From contig CAZYWZ010000013.1 in assembly GCA_964651705.1 (NCBI GenBank), positions 22,074 to 86,073 of the forward strand: DNA of 64,000 bases, given 5' to 3'. The DNA comes from JADLBR01 sp964651705. GTDB lineage: Bacteria; Verrucomicrobiota; Verrucomicrobiia; JADLBR01. The notes beneath the pieces were generated by a model. The model did no database searches. It saw only the letters and a program-made list of their open reading frames with translations, and was not told where the DNA came from. The translations under genes were made by a program, and so were the position numbers. Shown here one piece after another: positions 36,172-45,500 of the stretch. Within the stretch, counting starts at the first letter, position 1, and each line of letters opens with the position of its first letter.

Positions 36172-36181
36172 ATTATCCCAA
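36172..36181 (-). promoter_or_regulatory. TGGGATAAT motif, leaderless type
   Basis: Minus-strand ATTGGGATAATGGTTGGC followed directly by ATG, 7 nt after the motif. It forms a divergent pair with the plus-strand copy at 36212-36221. Confidence 0.55.
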
Positions 36182-36211
36182 TGCCGCGGCCGCCCCGCCC
36201 CTCCACCGACC

Positions 36212-36221
36212 TTGGGCTAAT
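36212..36221 (+). promoter_or_regulatory. TTGGGCTAAT motif upstream of small-protein/kinase operon
   Basis: Plus-strand CCTTGGGCTAATGATC. The first gene starts 53 nt later and has its own AGGAG, so this transcript would have a normal leader. Confidence 0.5.
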
Positions 36222-36274
36222 GATCCCCTGTCGCACTCCTCCGAAAGCAGAGGCCAGCGACCCAGGAGCAGACG

Positions 36275-36496
36275 ATGAGAGAGTGGTTACGACATGCGGT
36301 TGAGGCCGACCCGACGGCCCCGGACGAGTGGCTGAATCGCGCCACCGCCGTCGCACTGATCCTCTTCCTCGGAGTCGCCCTCTACTCACGCACCGGCCGC
36401 AACCCCAATGGCCCTTCGGCTGCCGGAGAATGGAGATTGCCCGACTTCGCCCACGCCACAGCCCCAGAAAGCAGTCGCCCCCTCCCCGATCCATGA
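36275..36496 (+). CDS. Small single-span membrane protein
   Basis: 73 residues: an acidic soluble N-terminus (REWLRHAVEADPTAPDEWLN), one transmembrane helix (ATAVALILFLGVALYS) and a Pro/Ser-rich tail. AGGAG lies six bases before the ATG. Its stop overlaps the next start as ATGA. It is the first of a chain of overlapping small genes leading into a large hybrid kinase, so a role as sensor accessory is possible but unproven. Confidence 0.65.
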   Translation: MREWLRHAVEADPTAPDEWLNRATAVALILFLGVALYSRTGRNPNGPSAAGEWRLPDFAHATAPESSRPLPDP

Positions 36497-36660
36497 CCCG
36501 ATCGACCTCAGACGAGGCTCCAGCGCAGCCGCCCGCAGTCGGCCCCCGGCGATGCCGCCTGGTCGAAATCGTGGGGTCGTGCCTGCTCTGCGCCATCGTG
36601 CTGGGCGCGATGCTCCACGCGGAGGGCCCATGGCACAAATGGTTTGTGCCAGAGCCATGA
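36493..36660 (+). CDS. Small single-span membrane protein
   Basis: 55 residues: MTRSTSDEAPAQPPAVG, a basic stretch RRCRLVEIVG and a transmembrane helix (SCLLCAIVLGAMLHAEG) with a short tail WHKWFVPEP. The start overlaps the preceding stop (ATGA), and its own stop overlaps another ATG in the same way. No homologue is recognised. Confidence 0.55.
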   Translation: MTRSTSDEAPAQPPAVGPRRCRLVEIVGSCLLCAIVLGAMLHAEGPWHKWFVPEP

Positions 36661-36755
36661 TCGGGGATAATGGGGCCATCACCGGAGTCATCGATATGGC
36701 GCGTCCGGTCGCCAACGTTCGAACGTGCCGCGCGAGGATGCCGAGTCCCGTATGA
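36657..36755 (+). CDS. Possible 32-residue coupling peptide
   Basis: MIGDNGAITGVIDMARPVAN and so on, starting in ATGA with the preceding gene and ending in ATGA with the kinase start at 36752. It may be a genuine micro-protein, a translational bridge that delivers ribosomes to the kinase start, or chance. A TCGGGGATAATGGGG motif overlaps its start. Confidence 0.35.
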   Translation: MIGDNGAITGVIDMARPVANVRTCRARMPSPV

Positions 36756-39463
36756 GAAAGCGTCGCAAGAATGGGCCGAGCCAGGGCTCGCGCCGCCCGC
36801 GCCCCTCCGGGGCGCGCGAGCCCGCCGTTCCCCCGCCACCGGAAGCCCCATCACCCTCCCTGCCGTTGGGCTTTCTCCTCGTCGATGCCAAGGGATTGAT
36901 CCACGAGGCCACCCCGATGGCCGCGTCACTCCTTGGCACCGACCACGCCACGATCGTCGGCAAGTCTCTCGCCTCTCTCGTGGCCCGGGTCAACCGGCCC
37001 ACGATCGACGCATTCTTGGCCCGCCCAAGCGACGCCATGTCCCCGGGCACTTGCGAGATCTGCCTCTCCCCCAAGGACGATGCCCCCCGCCAGGTTCGGT
37101 TCGATCTCCTATCGGCCGCCGGCGCCGATCGGGCCCCCGGCCTGCGCCACGTCGTCATCACCGACGTCCTCTATCTGAGCCGCGCCGAGGAACGCCTGAG
37201 GGCCAGCGAAGAGCGCTTCCGGGCGCTGGCCACCGATGCCCCCATCGGCCTCTTCTTGGCCGATCCGGGGGGAAACTACGAGTACGTCAACCCGCGATGG
37301 TGCGAGATGACCGGCCTCTCCCTGGAGGAGGCCCTCCGCGACGGCTGGGCCAGGGGCGTGCACCCCGACGACCGAAAGGCGGTGATCGCCAACTGGCGCA
37401 AGGTGACCTCTTCGGGCGGGGAGTGGGAGATCGAGCACCGATTCCTTTCCCCTAGCGGCCGGGTCACTTGGGTATTCGCCCACACCGCCCCACTGATCGG
37501 CGACGATGGCCAGGCCTGCGGCTATATCGGCACCTGCATCGACGTCACCGACCAGAAACTCGCCGAGAGGGCCCTCCGCGAGAGCGAGGAACGGTACCGC
37601 GCCCTCTTCGAGGAGGCGCCCGTGGCCTACCAGTGCCTCGATGCCGCCGGACACATCCTCGACGTCAATGATCCCTGGCTCATGATGCTGGGGTACTCGC
37701 GAGAAGAGGTCATCGGGAAGTCCTTCGACGACTTTCTCCAGCCCGGCTCCGTGCCCGCTTTCTGGGAGCACTTTGCGCGCCTCAAGGGAACGCGCACCCA
37801 GCCCGAGGCGCTCTTCGGCATGCTGCGGAAGGACGGCGCCCGGATCCTGGTGTCCGCCGATACCCGCGTCGGCCACGACCCGAAGGGGCAGTTCCGGCGC
37901 GCCCACTGCATCCTCCATAACGTGACCGAAAAGGAGCGCCTCCAGGCCGAGCTGCGCCGCCTCGCCACGGCCATTGCCCACGCCGGGGATTGCATCATGG
38001 TCACCGATGCCGATGCCAGGATCCAATACATCAATCCGGCATTCTCGGCCGTCACCGGATATTCCCACGCCGAGGCGATCGGCGCGAACCCAAGGATCCT
38101 CAAAAGCGGCGAACACGACCCCGCCTTCTATCAGAAAATGTGGGCCACGATCTCGCGCGGCGATACCTTCCGGGGGCGCATGGTCAACCGCCGCAAGGAT
38201 GGCAGGCTCTACACGGCCAACGCCACGATCTCGCCGGTCTTTGATGCCTCGGGCAACCTCACCCATTACGTGGCGGTCACCCGGGACGTGACCAGGGAGA
38301 TCCAGCTGGAGAGGCAGTACCGCCAGGCACAGAAACTCGAGGCCATCGGGCACCTCGCCGGCGGCGTTGCCCACGACTTCAACAACCTCCTGCAAGTGAT
38401 TGACTCCTGCGCCAAGAACGCCATCGCGGCGCTCCCCGCGGCATCCCCGGCCACCGGAGACCTGCGCGATGCGGTCGCCGCCTGCGAGCAGGCGGCGTCC
38501 CTGGTGCGCAGGCTCCGCGCATTCAGCAGGCGGCAGGTCATGCGGCCCGCCCGATTCGATCTCAACGGGATGCTCGCGCGCTCGACCGAGACATTGGCCA
38601 AGGTCATCGGGGCCAAGATTCGCCTCGAGTTCAGGCCCGCCGACGCCCCTCTCTGGGTCTGGGCCGATCCCGGGATGCTGGAGCAGCTGTTGGTCAACCT
38701 CGCGATCAACGCGCGAGATGCCATGCCCGACGGCGGATCGCTCGGGATAGCCGCCCGCCGCCTGGACCTTTCGTCGGCGGACGCACAGTCGCACCCGTGC
38801 GGCAAGGCGGGGGCCTACGCCTGGATTTCGGTCCGGGACACCGGTCGCGGCATGGATGCGGCGGCGCTGGCCCGGGTGTTCGAGCCGTATCAGGGTGCGG
38901 AGGGCGACGGGGGAAGCGGCCTCTGTCTCTCGGCCGCGTACGGCATTGTCGAGCAGCACGGGGGCACGATCGCCGCCGATAGCGCGCCCGGCCAAGGCAC
39001 CGTCTTCGATGCGTATTTCCCCATCAGCGAGACCGTCGCCCCGGATTCCGAGGCTCTCATCGAGGTGGCGCCTGTCGGGGGTACCGAGACGATCCTCTTG
39101 GCCGAGGATCACGATGTCGTTCGGCGCCTCGCCCAGCAGGCGCTCGAACGCGCCGGCTACACCGTCCTTGCCGCCCGCGATGGCGAGGAGGCGGTGTCCA
39201 TCTTCCGAGCCCACGCGGATCAAGTCCGGCTGCTCCTGCTCGATGTCGTGATGCCCAACCTGCACGGCCCCGATGCCTACGAGGCCATACGCGCGATCCG
39301 GCCCGGCGTTCCCGCGCTATTCCAGAGCGGGCAACACGAGACCACGATGCACACCGACCTCATTCTCGGATCCGGAGTCGCGCTCATCCAGAAACCCTAC
39401 GACCAGACGGCCCTGCTCCGAAAGGTCCGTGAGGTGCTGGACGCCCCCCCCTCGGTTCCCTGA
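36752..39463 (+). CDS. Hybrid sensor kinase: four PAS-type domains, HisKA-HATPase, REC
   Basis: 903 residues, basic N-terminus (MRKRRKNGPSQGSRRPRP), no transmembrane helix. A PAS-like region at about 40-145 is followed by clear PAS domains at about 150-275 (RFRALATDAPIGLFLADPGG), 275-400 (RYRALFEEAPVAYQCLDAAG) and 400-525 (DADARIQYINPAFSAVTGYS). The kinase core carries HLAGGVAHDFNNLLQV (phospho-acceptor H541), NLAINARDAMPDGG and DTGRGMDAAA. The C-terminal receiver (TILLAEDHDVVRRLAQQ) has phospho-Asp D831 in LLLDVVMPN. This HDFNN class often autoregulates through its own receiver. No dedicated output gene is adjacent. The start overlaps the previous micro-ORF (ATGA). Confidence 0.92.
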   Translation: MRKRRKNGPSQGSRRPRPSGAREPAVPPPPEAPSPSLPLGFLLVDAKGLIHEATPMAASLLGTDHATIVGKSLASLVARVNRPTIDAFLARPSDAMSPGTCEICLSPKDDAPRQVRFDLLSAAGADRAPGLRHVVITDVLYLSRAEERLRASEERFRALATDAPIGLFLADPGGNYEYVNPRWCEMTGLSLEEALRDGWARGVHPDDRKAVIANWRKVTSSGGEWEIEHRFLSPSGRVTWVFAHTAPLIGDDGQACGYIGTCIDVTDQKLAERALRESEERYRALFEEAPVAYQCLDAAGHILDVNDPWLMMLGYSREEVIGKSFDDFLQPGSVPAFWEHFARLKGTRTQPEALFGMLRKDGARILVSADTRVGHDPKGQFRRAHCILHNVTEKERLQAELRRLATAIAHAGDCIMVTDADARIQYINPAFSAVTGYSHAEAIGANPRILKSGEHDPAFYQKMWATISRGDTFRGRMVNRRKDGRLYTANATISPVFDASGNLTHYVAVTRDVTREIQLERQYRQAQKLEAIGHLAGGVAHDFNNLLQVIDSCAKNAIAALPAASPATGDLRDAVAACEQAASLVRRLRAFSRRQVMRPARFDLNGMLARSTETLAKVIGAKIRLEFRPADAPLWVWADPGMLEQLLVNLAINARDAMPDGGSLGIAARRLDLSSADAQSHPCGKAGAYAWISVRDTGRGMDAAALARVFEPYQGAEGDGGSGLCLSAAYGIVEQHGGTIAADSAPGQGTVFDAYFPISETVAPDSEALIEVAPVGGTETILLAEDHDVVRRLAQQALERAGYTVLAARDGEEAVSIFRAHADQVRLLLLDVVMPNLHGPDAYEAIRAIRPGVPALFQSGQHETTMHTDLILGSGVALIQKPYDQTALLRKVREVLDAPPSVP

Positions 39464-39525
39464 CCCGCCGAGCCCGGTGAGCGCGTTCGCGGTCCGGAGG
39501 GGCCCCCGCCAGCCTCCCCGCGACC

Positions 39526-39553
39526 CCATCGGGCGCCAATTGGCGCCCGATGG
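39526..39553. terminator. 28-bp perfect palindrome after hybrid kinase
   Basis: Perfect dyad centred on AATT between 39539 and 39540, 14 bp each arm, containing GGGCGCCAATTGGCGCCC. It lies 62 bp after the kinase stop and before the next promoter motif. It could be a terminator without a T-tract or a protein-binding site; it is the longest perfect palindrome I found in the window. Confidence 0.5.
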
Positions 39554-39578
39554 CGTCGCCGGACGCCCGCAGCCCGCC

Positions 39579-39588
39579 TTGGGCTAAT
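39579..39588 (+). promoter_or_regulatory. TTGGGCTAAT motif, leaderless type
   Basis: Plus-strand CCTTGGGCTAATGGGATC. The ATG of the next gene follows 9 nt after the motif. Confidence 0.55.
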
Positions 39589-39597
39589 GGGATCTGG

Positions 39598-40065
39598 ATG
39601 GGCATCACCAGGAGAGCGCAGCGCCCCGAATCGGGCATCCCACCCCGCCAGCGCCAACGGAAACTGGCCGTGCCAGCCCTGTGTGCCGTGGGACTCATGG
39701 CCATGTCGGTTCCCTTGCAGGGGGTGAATCGCAAGGTGCATTGCTACCGCCGCATGGACGACATGATCGTGCTCCGATGGGGTACCGGCACGGCAATCAT
39801 CGCGGCCGAAAGGGCCGGCCATCTCTCCAGCGCAATCCGCATCGCGGCCGACATCAGCGGCATCTCCTTGTCCGAGGGCCCGTTCCGCATCAGCTCCGCA
39901 GGAGCCAGAATTTTCCTGGGCGAAGTGAATCGCGACGGAGACTGGCTCTGGACCTCGAAGCTGGAACGGGAACGCGCCCTCGAGTGTGCCAAGGCCCTCG
40001 ATACGCAGTGCGCCGTCGGCCGAATCCTCCCCGCATCTCACCCGCGCCTCACACAAAAGAACTAG
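39598..40065 (+). CDS. Hypothetical exported or membrane-anchored protein
   Basis: 155 residues. A very basic N-terminus (RRAQRPESGIPPRQRQRK) precedes a hydrophobic segment (LAVPALCAVGLMAMSVPL), then a soluble domain (VLRWGTGTAIIAAERAGHLS, GPFRISSAGARIFLGEVNRD). It may be an inner-membrane anchored protein with a periplasmic domain. No family is recognised. The ATG lies 9 nt after a TTGGGCTAAT motif. Its TAG stop overlaps the convergent gene's stop in a shared CTAG. Confidence 0.55.
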   Translation: MGITRRAQRPESGIPPRQRQRKLAVPALCAVGLMAMSVPLQGVNRKVHCYRRMDDMIVLRWGTGTAIIAAERAGHLSSAIRIAADISGISLSEGPFRISSAGARIFLGEVNRDGDWLWTSKLERERALECAKALDTQCAVGRILPASHPRLTQKN

Positions 40066-41297
40066 CCAACGCCGATCAGTTCAGCACCCAGCCCCTTTCC
40101 CGCCTCGTCCAACAGCCCTTGGGACGTCCAGCACCCCACGACCCGTTGCCCTTTGCCGCAAAACGGCGCCAGGACGAACCTCAAAACCTCAGTCGGCGGG
40201 CGCCGGATCGGCAGCAGCGCATCCCTGCCCTTTCCGGAACGCCCGTAGGCGCCCTCCTCCAGCGGATACTGAAATAGGTCCTGATCCGGCAAGAGCGTCA
40301 GGCGCCTCAAGTCCTTCGGCATCGCCGACGCCGTCACCGGCGCCCCCGCCGCACGAAACAACAGCAATGGTTGGAACCCTACCCTCAGGCCCGTGGAATG
40401 GCTGCCGTTGGCCGGATGGCTGAAATCCCACGCCATCAGGTGCTCGAAGACATACCCGGAGCCCAGACCGTCCGCCAGGTGCCCCAGCACTTGGGCTAGG
40501 TCGGGACCATTGCGCCAACCAAACACGACCCAGGTGGCGCCAGAATCCCGCCACCGCCTCGCCCAACCCCGGACAAACGCCGTGATGCCCGCCACAGGAG
40601 GAACCGCCGCATCGCCAAACGGATACAGCGCGATCAGGCTGTCACATCCTGTCACTGGAACCTCCGGCACCGGAAGGGCATCCGGCCGAACCGGCCCCTC
40701 GACACCCGGCCGTCCCCCACCACCCCGCAAGGCCCCCAACGCCTCTGCCGCGACAATCCGATCCTGCGCCCGCGATTCTTGCCGGGCGATCGTCTCGGCT
40801 TTCCCCAATCGAATCTTTCCCGCCACCACGGCTTCGTGCAGCCTCGGGCTTCCCTTTTTCCGAACCTCGATCGCCCGTTCGACCGACCTCGCCGACACGT
40901 TCGCCTTGTCGGCCAAAAAATGGGAGAACTTCCTATAGGCCTGGCCTTTCAAATGCCGCTGGCAGTATTCCGCCAACCCGGCGATCGCGAAGGCCTTCTG
41001 CGATGCCGTCAGATGCCGCCGCGCCATGTTCGCGCTGAACGCATAGGCCAGGGGATCCTCCCCGGAGAACTCGCGAAATACCGGCGTCCTGCCGGCCTTG
41101 ATCGCGGCCGCATGCCGCGACCGCCCATCCAATATCTTCCCTTGAAATAGCAGGATCGGGTGGTCCGGCAGAAACCCCACTGCCTCCATCGACTCGACAA
41201 GGCTCTGAAAGTCCTTGGGGCCAATGGCAGGCATCAGCGCCGCAATCGGATGTGCCTCCAGCGCCCGCCAATCCTCTATCTCCCTCCCGGATGTCAC
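40062..41297 (-). CDS. ParB-like N-terminal domain fused to a degenerate DNA methyltransferase-like domain
   Basis: 411 residues from GTG. Residues about 12-70 form a ParB/sulfiredoxin fold (HPIAALMPAIGPKDFQSLVE, GKILDGRSRHAAAIKAGRT), then the ParB-type helical region RRHLTASQKAFAIAGLAEY and a DNA-binding part with SARSVERAIEV. The C-terminal 200 residues resemble the end of beta-class N4/N6 methyltransferases (PPTEVLRFVLAPFCGKGQRV, then GKGLGAELIGVG), but I see no (D/N/S)PP(Y/W) catalytic motif, so methylation is doubtful. Such architectures are usual in phages and plasmids. It overlaps the sigma-factor gene as GTGA and is probably co-translated with it. Confidence 0.75.
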   Translation of the reverse strand: MTSGREIEDWRALEAHPIAALMPAIGPKDFQSLVESMEAVGFLPDHPILLFQGKILDGRSRHAAAIKAGRTPVFREFSGEDPLAYAFSANMARRHLTASQKAFAIAGLAEYCQRHLKGQAYRKFSHFLADKANVSARSVERAIEVRKKGSPRLHEAVVAGKIRLGKAETIARQESRAQDRIVAAEALGALRGGGGRPGVEGPVRPDALPVPEVPVTGCDSLIALYPFGDAAVPPVAGITAFVRGWARRWRDSGATWVVFGWRNGPDLAQVLGHLADGLGSGYVFEHLMAWDFSHPANGSHSTGLRVGFQPLLLFRAAGAPVTASAMPKDLRRLTLLPDQDLFQYPLEEGAYGRSGKGRDALLPIRRPPTEVLRFVLAPFCGKGQRVVGCWTSQGLLDEAGKGLGAELIGVG

Positions 41298-42271
41298 AGG
41301 ACCTCCGTCACACCAAAATGCTTCTGCCGTTGCGCGGCACCATCATCTCCCAACGCGCTCATCCCGAAGCGCTTGCGCAACTTTGTCAGCGCCTGATCGA
41401 CCAGTGCCTGCTGGCGGCGGCGCTCGCCCGGAGTGATCTGCGCCCGCGAGTCGGTGTAGTGCGAATCCAGTTCGAACCGCCGGGCGACCGCCGCCACCTC
41501 CTCCGGCGTGCACTCCTCCAGCACTTCCGCCCGGATCTTCTGCCTCACCTCCGCCCCGATCACCTCCGCCTCGGCGGTCCGTTCATCCCGCAGCACGCAC
41601 TGCGCCGCCTCCCCATCCTCCTCGTACTCGTTGACGATCTGCACCGCGCTGATGCGCGAGACCATCTCGGCGATGTCGCGGCGCATGCCCCCCTCCACCA
41701 GCGTCTCCATCGCCTCGTCCCGCGTCGCCTCCAGCCCCGCCTTCCGCCGCGCTTCCCACACGTGCGCCGGCAGCCGCACCGGATGCTTCACGCTGAAACG
41801 ATACTTCCCGATCGCATTCCGGATCTGGAAGGGCACGTAAGCGCTAAAGCAGATCCCCTGGCTCACATCGTAGTTCGCCACCGCACGCAGCACCCCGAAC
41901 CATGCCTGCTGCTCCGCCTCCTCGCGCAACGCCGGATCCTTGAAGTAGTACCCCGCCAGCTGCTTGCGCCGCTCCAGCGTCATCCGCCCCAGTTCCTCGA
42001 TCGCCCCCCGCACGCCGCACCGCGCCAACTGAATCACCCGGAACTCCGCCGCCAACTGCCGAAAATACGCTTTGCCCTTCTGCCCACCCGACCGATTCAC
42101 CCTTCTCGCGCCCACCCCCCGCCTCCGCCGCGCGCCCGACGACACCCCACCGCCAGTGCCTCCCACCCCTCGCGGATCACCACTCGCCAACCCTGTCGCG
42201 CCAGATGTCACTTTGAGCTTTTTCAATAATTGGGATAGTGTATTTGAATCACAACCGCGTCGCGTCTCCAC
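41294..42271 (-). CDS. Alternative sigma-70-family factor
   Basis: About 325 residues. After a low-complexity Gly/Arg-rich N-terminus, residues about 95-175 match sigma region 2: FKDPALREEAEQQAWFGVLR, VANYDVSQGICFSAYVPFQI, RNAIGKYRFSVKHPVRLP. A helical middle part (GMRRDIAEMVSRISAVQIVN) may be region 3, and a C-terminal EECTPEEVAAVARRF followed by GERRRQQALVDQALTKLRKR may be region 4. Domain order resembles group 3 factors. The start used is GTG 42271; later in-frame starts are possible because the first 70 residues are low-complexity. It is the first gene of a unit with the ParB-like protein. No anti-sigma factor is recognised. Confidence 0.72.
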   Translation of the reverse strand: METRRGCDSNTLSQLLKKLKVTSGATGLASGDPRGVGGTGGGVSSGARRRRGVGARRVNRSGGQKGKAYFRQLAAEFRVIQLARCGVRGAIEELGRMTLERRKQLAGYYFKDPALREEAEQQAWFGVLRAVANYDVSQGICFSAYVPFQIRNAIGKYRFSVKHPVRLPAHVWEARRKAGLEATRDEAMETLVEGGMRRDIAEMVSRISAVQIVNEYEEDGEAAQCVLRDERTAEAEVIGAEVRQKIRAEVLEECTPEEVAAVARRFELDSHYTDSRAQITPGERRRQQALVDQALTKLRKRFGMSALGDDGAAQRQKHFGVTEVL

Positions 42272-42512
42272 CGGGCTAATGGGTCATCCATCATGCCGCA
42301 ACTTTCATTATCATGCCCGACGACTGAACACCCACTAAGTTTTTCGTTTTACCTGCATTTCCCTCAGCGGGAATATGTTATAAATTTCCTTGTCCTCAAG
42401 TATTATAATTTTGTCAAATGTGCTCAGAAGACATGAATTCTCTGGGGGCTGCCGGCACCCGCCGGCGGCAACGTCCCCTTCAGGCAACAGCGTCTGCCCC
42501 ATCGGATAACAC
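42272..42512. other. AT-rich intergenic region between sigma factor and giant kinase
   Basis: Contains a CGGGCTAATGGG motif (42271-42283), a short frame 42293-42436 (47 codons, MPQLSLSCPTTEHPLSFSFY) that I do not trust, and a markedly AT-rich stretch (about 42330-42420) with a perfect TATAAT at 42404-42409, the likeliest promoter for the kinase. A GCCGG/CCGGC hairpin lies near 42450-42465. No Shine-Dalgarno precedes the kinase ATG. Confidence 0.5.
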
Positions 42513-45500
42513 ATGAGTCGGATCGCACAGTTCGCCGGCCTTTGCGCCGCCTTGGGGGGAGGGCTTGGCGTCATGGCGCTATGGGCATGGGGCGCGGGGG
42601 TTTCGGATCTATTGAACGTCGCACCCGCCCAAGTGCCCATGGCCCCGGCGACCGCCATTTTGATTGTCCTGGTCGCACTGGTCTTGTTGTTGCAGCAATC
42701 CCGGCGTCCTGCTGCCCTATTCGTCCACCGCTTGGCTCTTGGGATTGCCGCACTCACCGCGGCGGTCGGTTTTTTCGCCCTGCTGCGCCCGGCGTTTGAC
42801 TGGAATTCGCCATTCGAGGAGTGGCTCTCACAGACGCGCGACAGGATCGGCGAGATCCCCCTGGGCCAGATGTCTCCCCTCACCGGCGCGGCCTTTCTGG
42901 CGCTCGCCGCCTCCATCATCTTCAGACAGCCAGCGCTGATGCGACGACCGTGGACCGGTCTCGCCTCGCGTCTCTTGGCCGGTGGCGTCCTGTTTTGGTG
43001 CGCCGGCGTGATCTGCGGTTATGCCATCGGCCATCCATGGCTCCACGGGGGCACGACCATTCCGATGGCCCTATCGACCGCCATTGCCATGTCCCTCCTG
43101 GCCACCTCCCTGTCGCTGCTCCCGTGGCGCCCCGAGTCCGAATTGCCCCCCGATCATCGCCCCCACCTCTGGACACATGTTGCGGTCGCATCATCCTTGG
43201 CGGTGATGATCGCCGCGCTGGGCGCCCTCTACATGAGACACGATCAGACCAACCGCCGCCTAGACGCGCAGGAGACCCTCAAATCCGTCGGGCAACTCAA
43301 GGCGACACAGATCGCGGAATGGAGACGAGAGCGGTTCGCCGATGGCCAGTTCATGGCGCGCATCCCCGCATTCACCAAGGCCGTCGACGCATTCATCGCC
43401 CGCGATTCCGTCAAGGCGGGCGGCGCAGAAGTCGCGCGCTGGCTGAGGCACATCAAGTCGGGCCACCGCTACGAAAAGGTCGCGCTCTTCGACGACACCG
43501 GAACCCTCCTCCTCTCCATCGAGGATTCTTTCGAGCCCCCGCTGGCGCTCGAACCGGACCTCGCCGCCGATGCATCCGCGCCGGACCGCATCGTCATGAC
43601 TTCCGTCCGCCGCGACCCGGGGGCGCCATCCCCCCACATCGATATCGCCTTCCCCCTCTCCGCGCCCGACTCCACCCCGAACCGCGCACTCGCGACGATC
43701 CTCTTCCGGGTCAATCCGGACCAGCACCTCTTCCCGATCGTGCGCGAGTGGCCCACTCCGAGCCAGACGGCGGAGACCCTGCTCGTCGAACGGCAGGATG
43801 GGCGCGCCGTCTTCTTCAGTGACCCCCATCACGCCAACGACGCGAACCTCACCTCTGCCGACCTCGCGTCGAACCCGACCCTCCCCACCGCGATGGCGGC
43901 CCTCGGTCGAACCGGGATCGTCGAAGGCACCGATCTGAGGGGCGCTGCCGTTCTCGCCTCCATCCACCCCATCCCAGACTCGCCATGGATCTTGATCGTC
44001 AAAATGCACCGTGACGAGATTTTCGCCCACGTGCGCGAGCGGGCCTGGCTCGTGCTCGGAATCACCATCGCTGTGGCCTCTGTCTCCGGCCTAATCGTGC
44101 GCCTCGGATGGAGAACCCGCGAGCTGCTCCTTCTCCGCCAGAACCTCTCATCCGAGCGCGAGCGCGCCGCCTTGGCCCAGCGCGTCGAGCACCTGATGAA
44201 AGGCGCCAACGACATCATCTTCCTCGTCGACGAGAAAGGCCGCATCTTGGAGCCCAACGACCGGGCCATCGAGTCGTACGGTTACTCGAGAGAAAAGTTA
44301 TGCGGAATGTCCCTCCGGGACCTTCGTGCTCCCGAGGAACGCGCCCGATTCCCCGCCCAGGCCGCCCAACTCGCGGGCGACGGCAGCGCGCGTTTCGAGA
44401 CCGTACATATGTCCAAAGACGGGCGAACTTTCCCCGTCGAGGCCAGTCACCGACTCGTCGATGTAGGCGGCCAGCGCCTCGATCTGGCGATCATCCGCGA
44501 TATCTCGCAACGGAAGGCGCACGAGGCCCAGATCACGCGGCTCACGCGCCTCTATGAGACCCTCAGCCAGATCAATCAGACCATCGTGCGCATCCGCTCG
44601 CGCGAGGAACTCTTTCGAGAGGTCTGCCGCATCGCCGCCGAGTATGCCGGCTTTCACCTGGTGTGGGTCGGCATCGTGGATCCGGCGACCGCGCGGGTCG
44701 TGCCGGTCGCCCGGGCCGGCAGCGCATGCGATTATCTCGACTCCATCGCGGTCTTTTCCGACACGCGCCCGGAGGGCCTCGGCCCGGCCGGGACCTGCAT
44801 CCGCGAGGGCTCCCCCTGCATCATCAGAGATTTCTTGGCAGACCCTCGCACCGCCCCATGGCACGCACCCGCGCGGGCCAGAGGCCTGCGATCCTGCGCC
44901 TCTTTCCCCATCCGCGTCGACGGCGCCGTCATCGGCGCCCTCACGGTCTATTCCACCGACCCGGACTTCTTCCAGGACCGGGAGGTCGAACTCCTCATGG
45001 AGACCGCCATCGATATCTCCTTCGCTCTCGATCTCTTGCACAATGACGACCGCCGCAGGCAGGCCGAGGCGGAGCGGGCCGTGACGGTCCGCCTCCTCGA
45101 GGCGGTCAACCGGCACGACGACATGGAAGGTCTCATCCGCGCGGCGACCCTCCTGCTCCGCGACGAGTTCGGGCTCGACGCCGTCGGTGTCCGGCTTCGC
45201 CACGGCGACGACTTTCCCTACTTTGAAACCGTCGGGTTCCCACCCGACTTCGTGCGCGCCGAGTCAACCCTCTGCATCCGGGACCCGCAGGGCCAACCCC
45301 AGCGCGACACCGAGGGCAAACCCCTCCTGGCCTGCATGTGCGGCAATGTCCTCGCGGGACGATTCGATCCCTCGCAGCCTTTCTTCTCGCCCCGGGGCAG
45401 CTTCTGGACCAATTCCACCTCCGATCTCCTGGCCACCACGACCGAGGCCGACCGACTGACGCAAACCCGCAATCGCTGCCACGATCAGGGCTACGAGTCC

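Noticed and set aside
42293..42436. 47-codon frame downstream of a CGGGCTAATG motif
   Set aside because: It lacks family features and lies in AT-rich sequence where a chance frame is plausible, so it is noted only within the intergenic entry.
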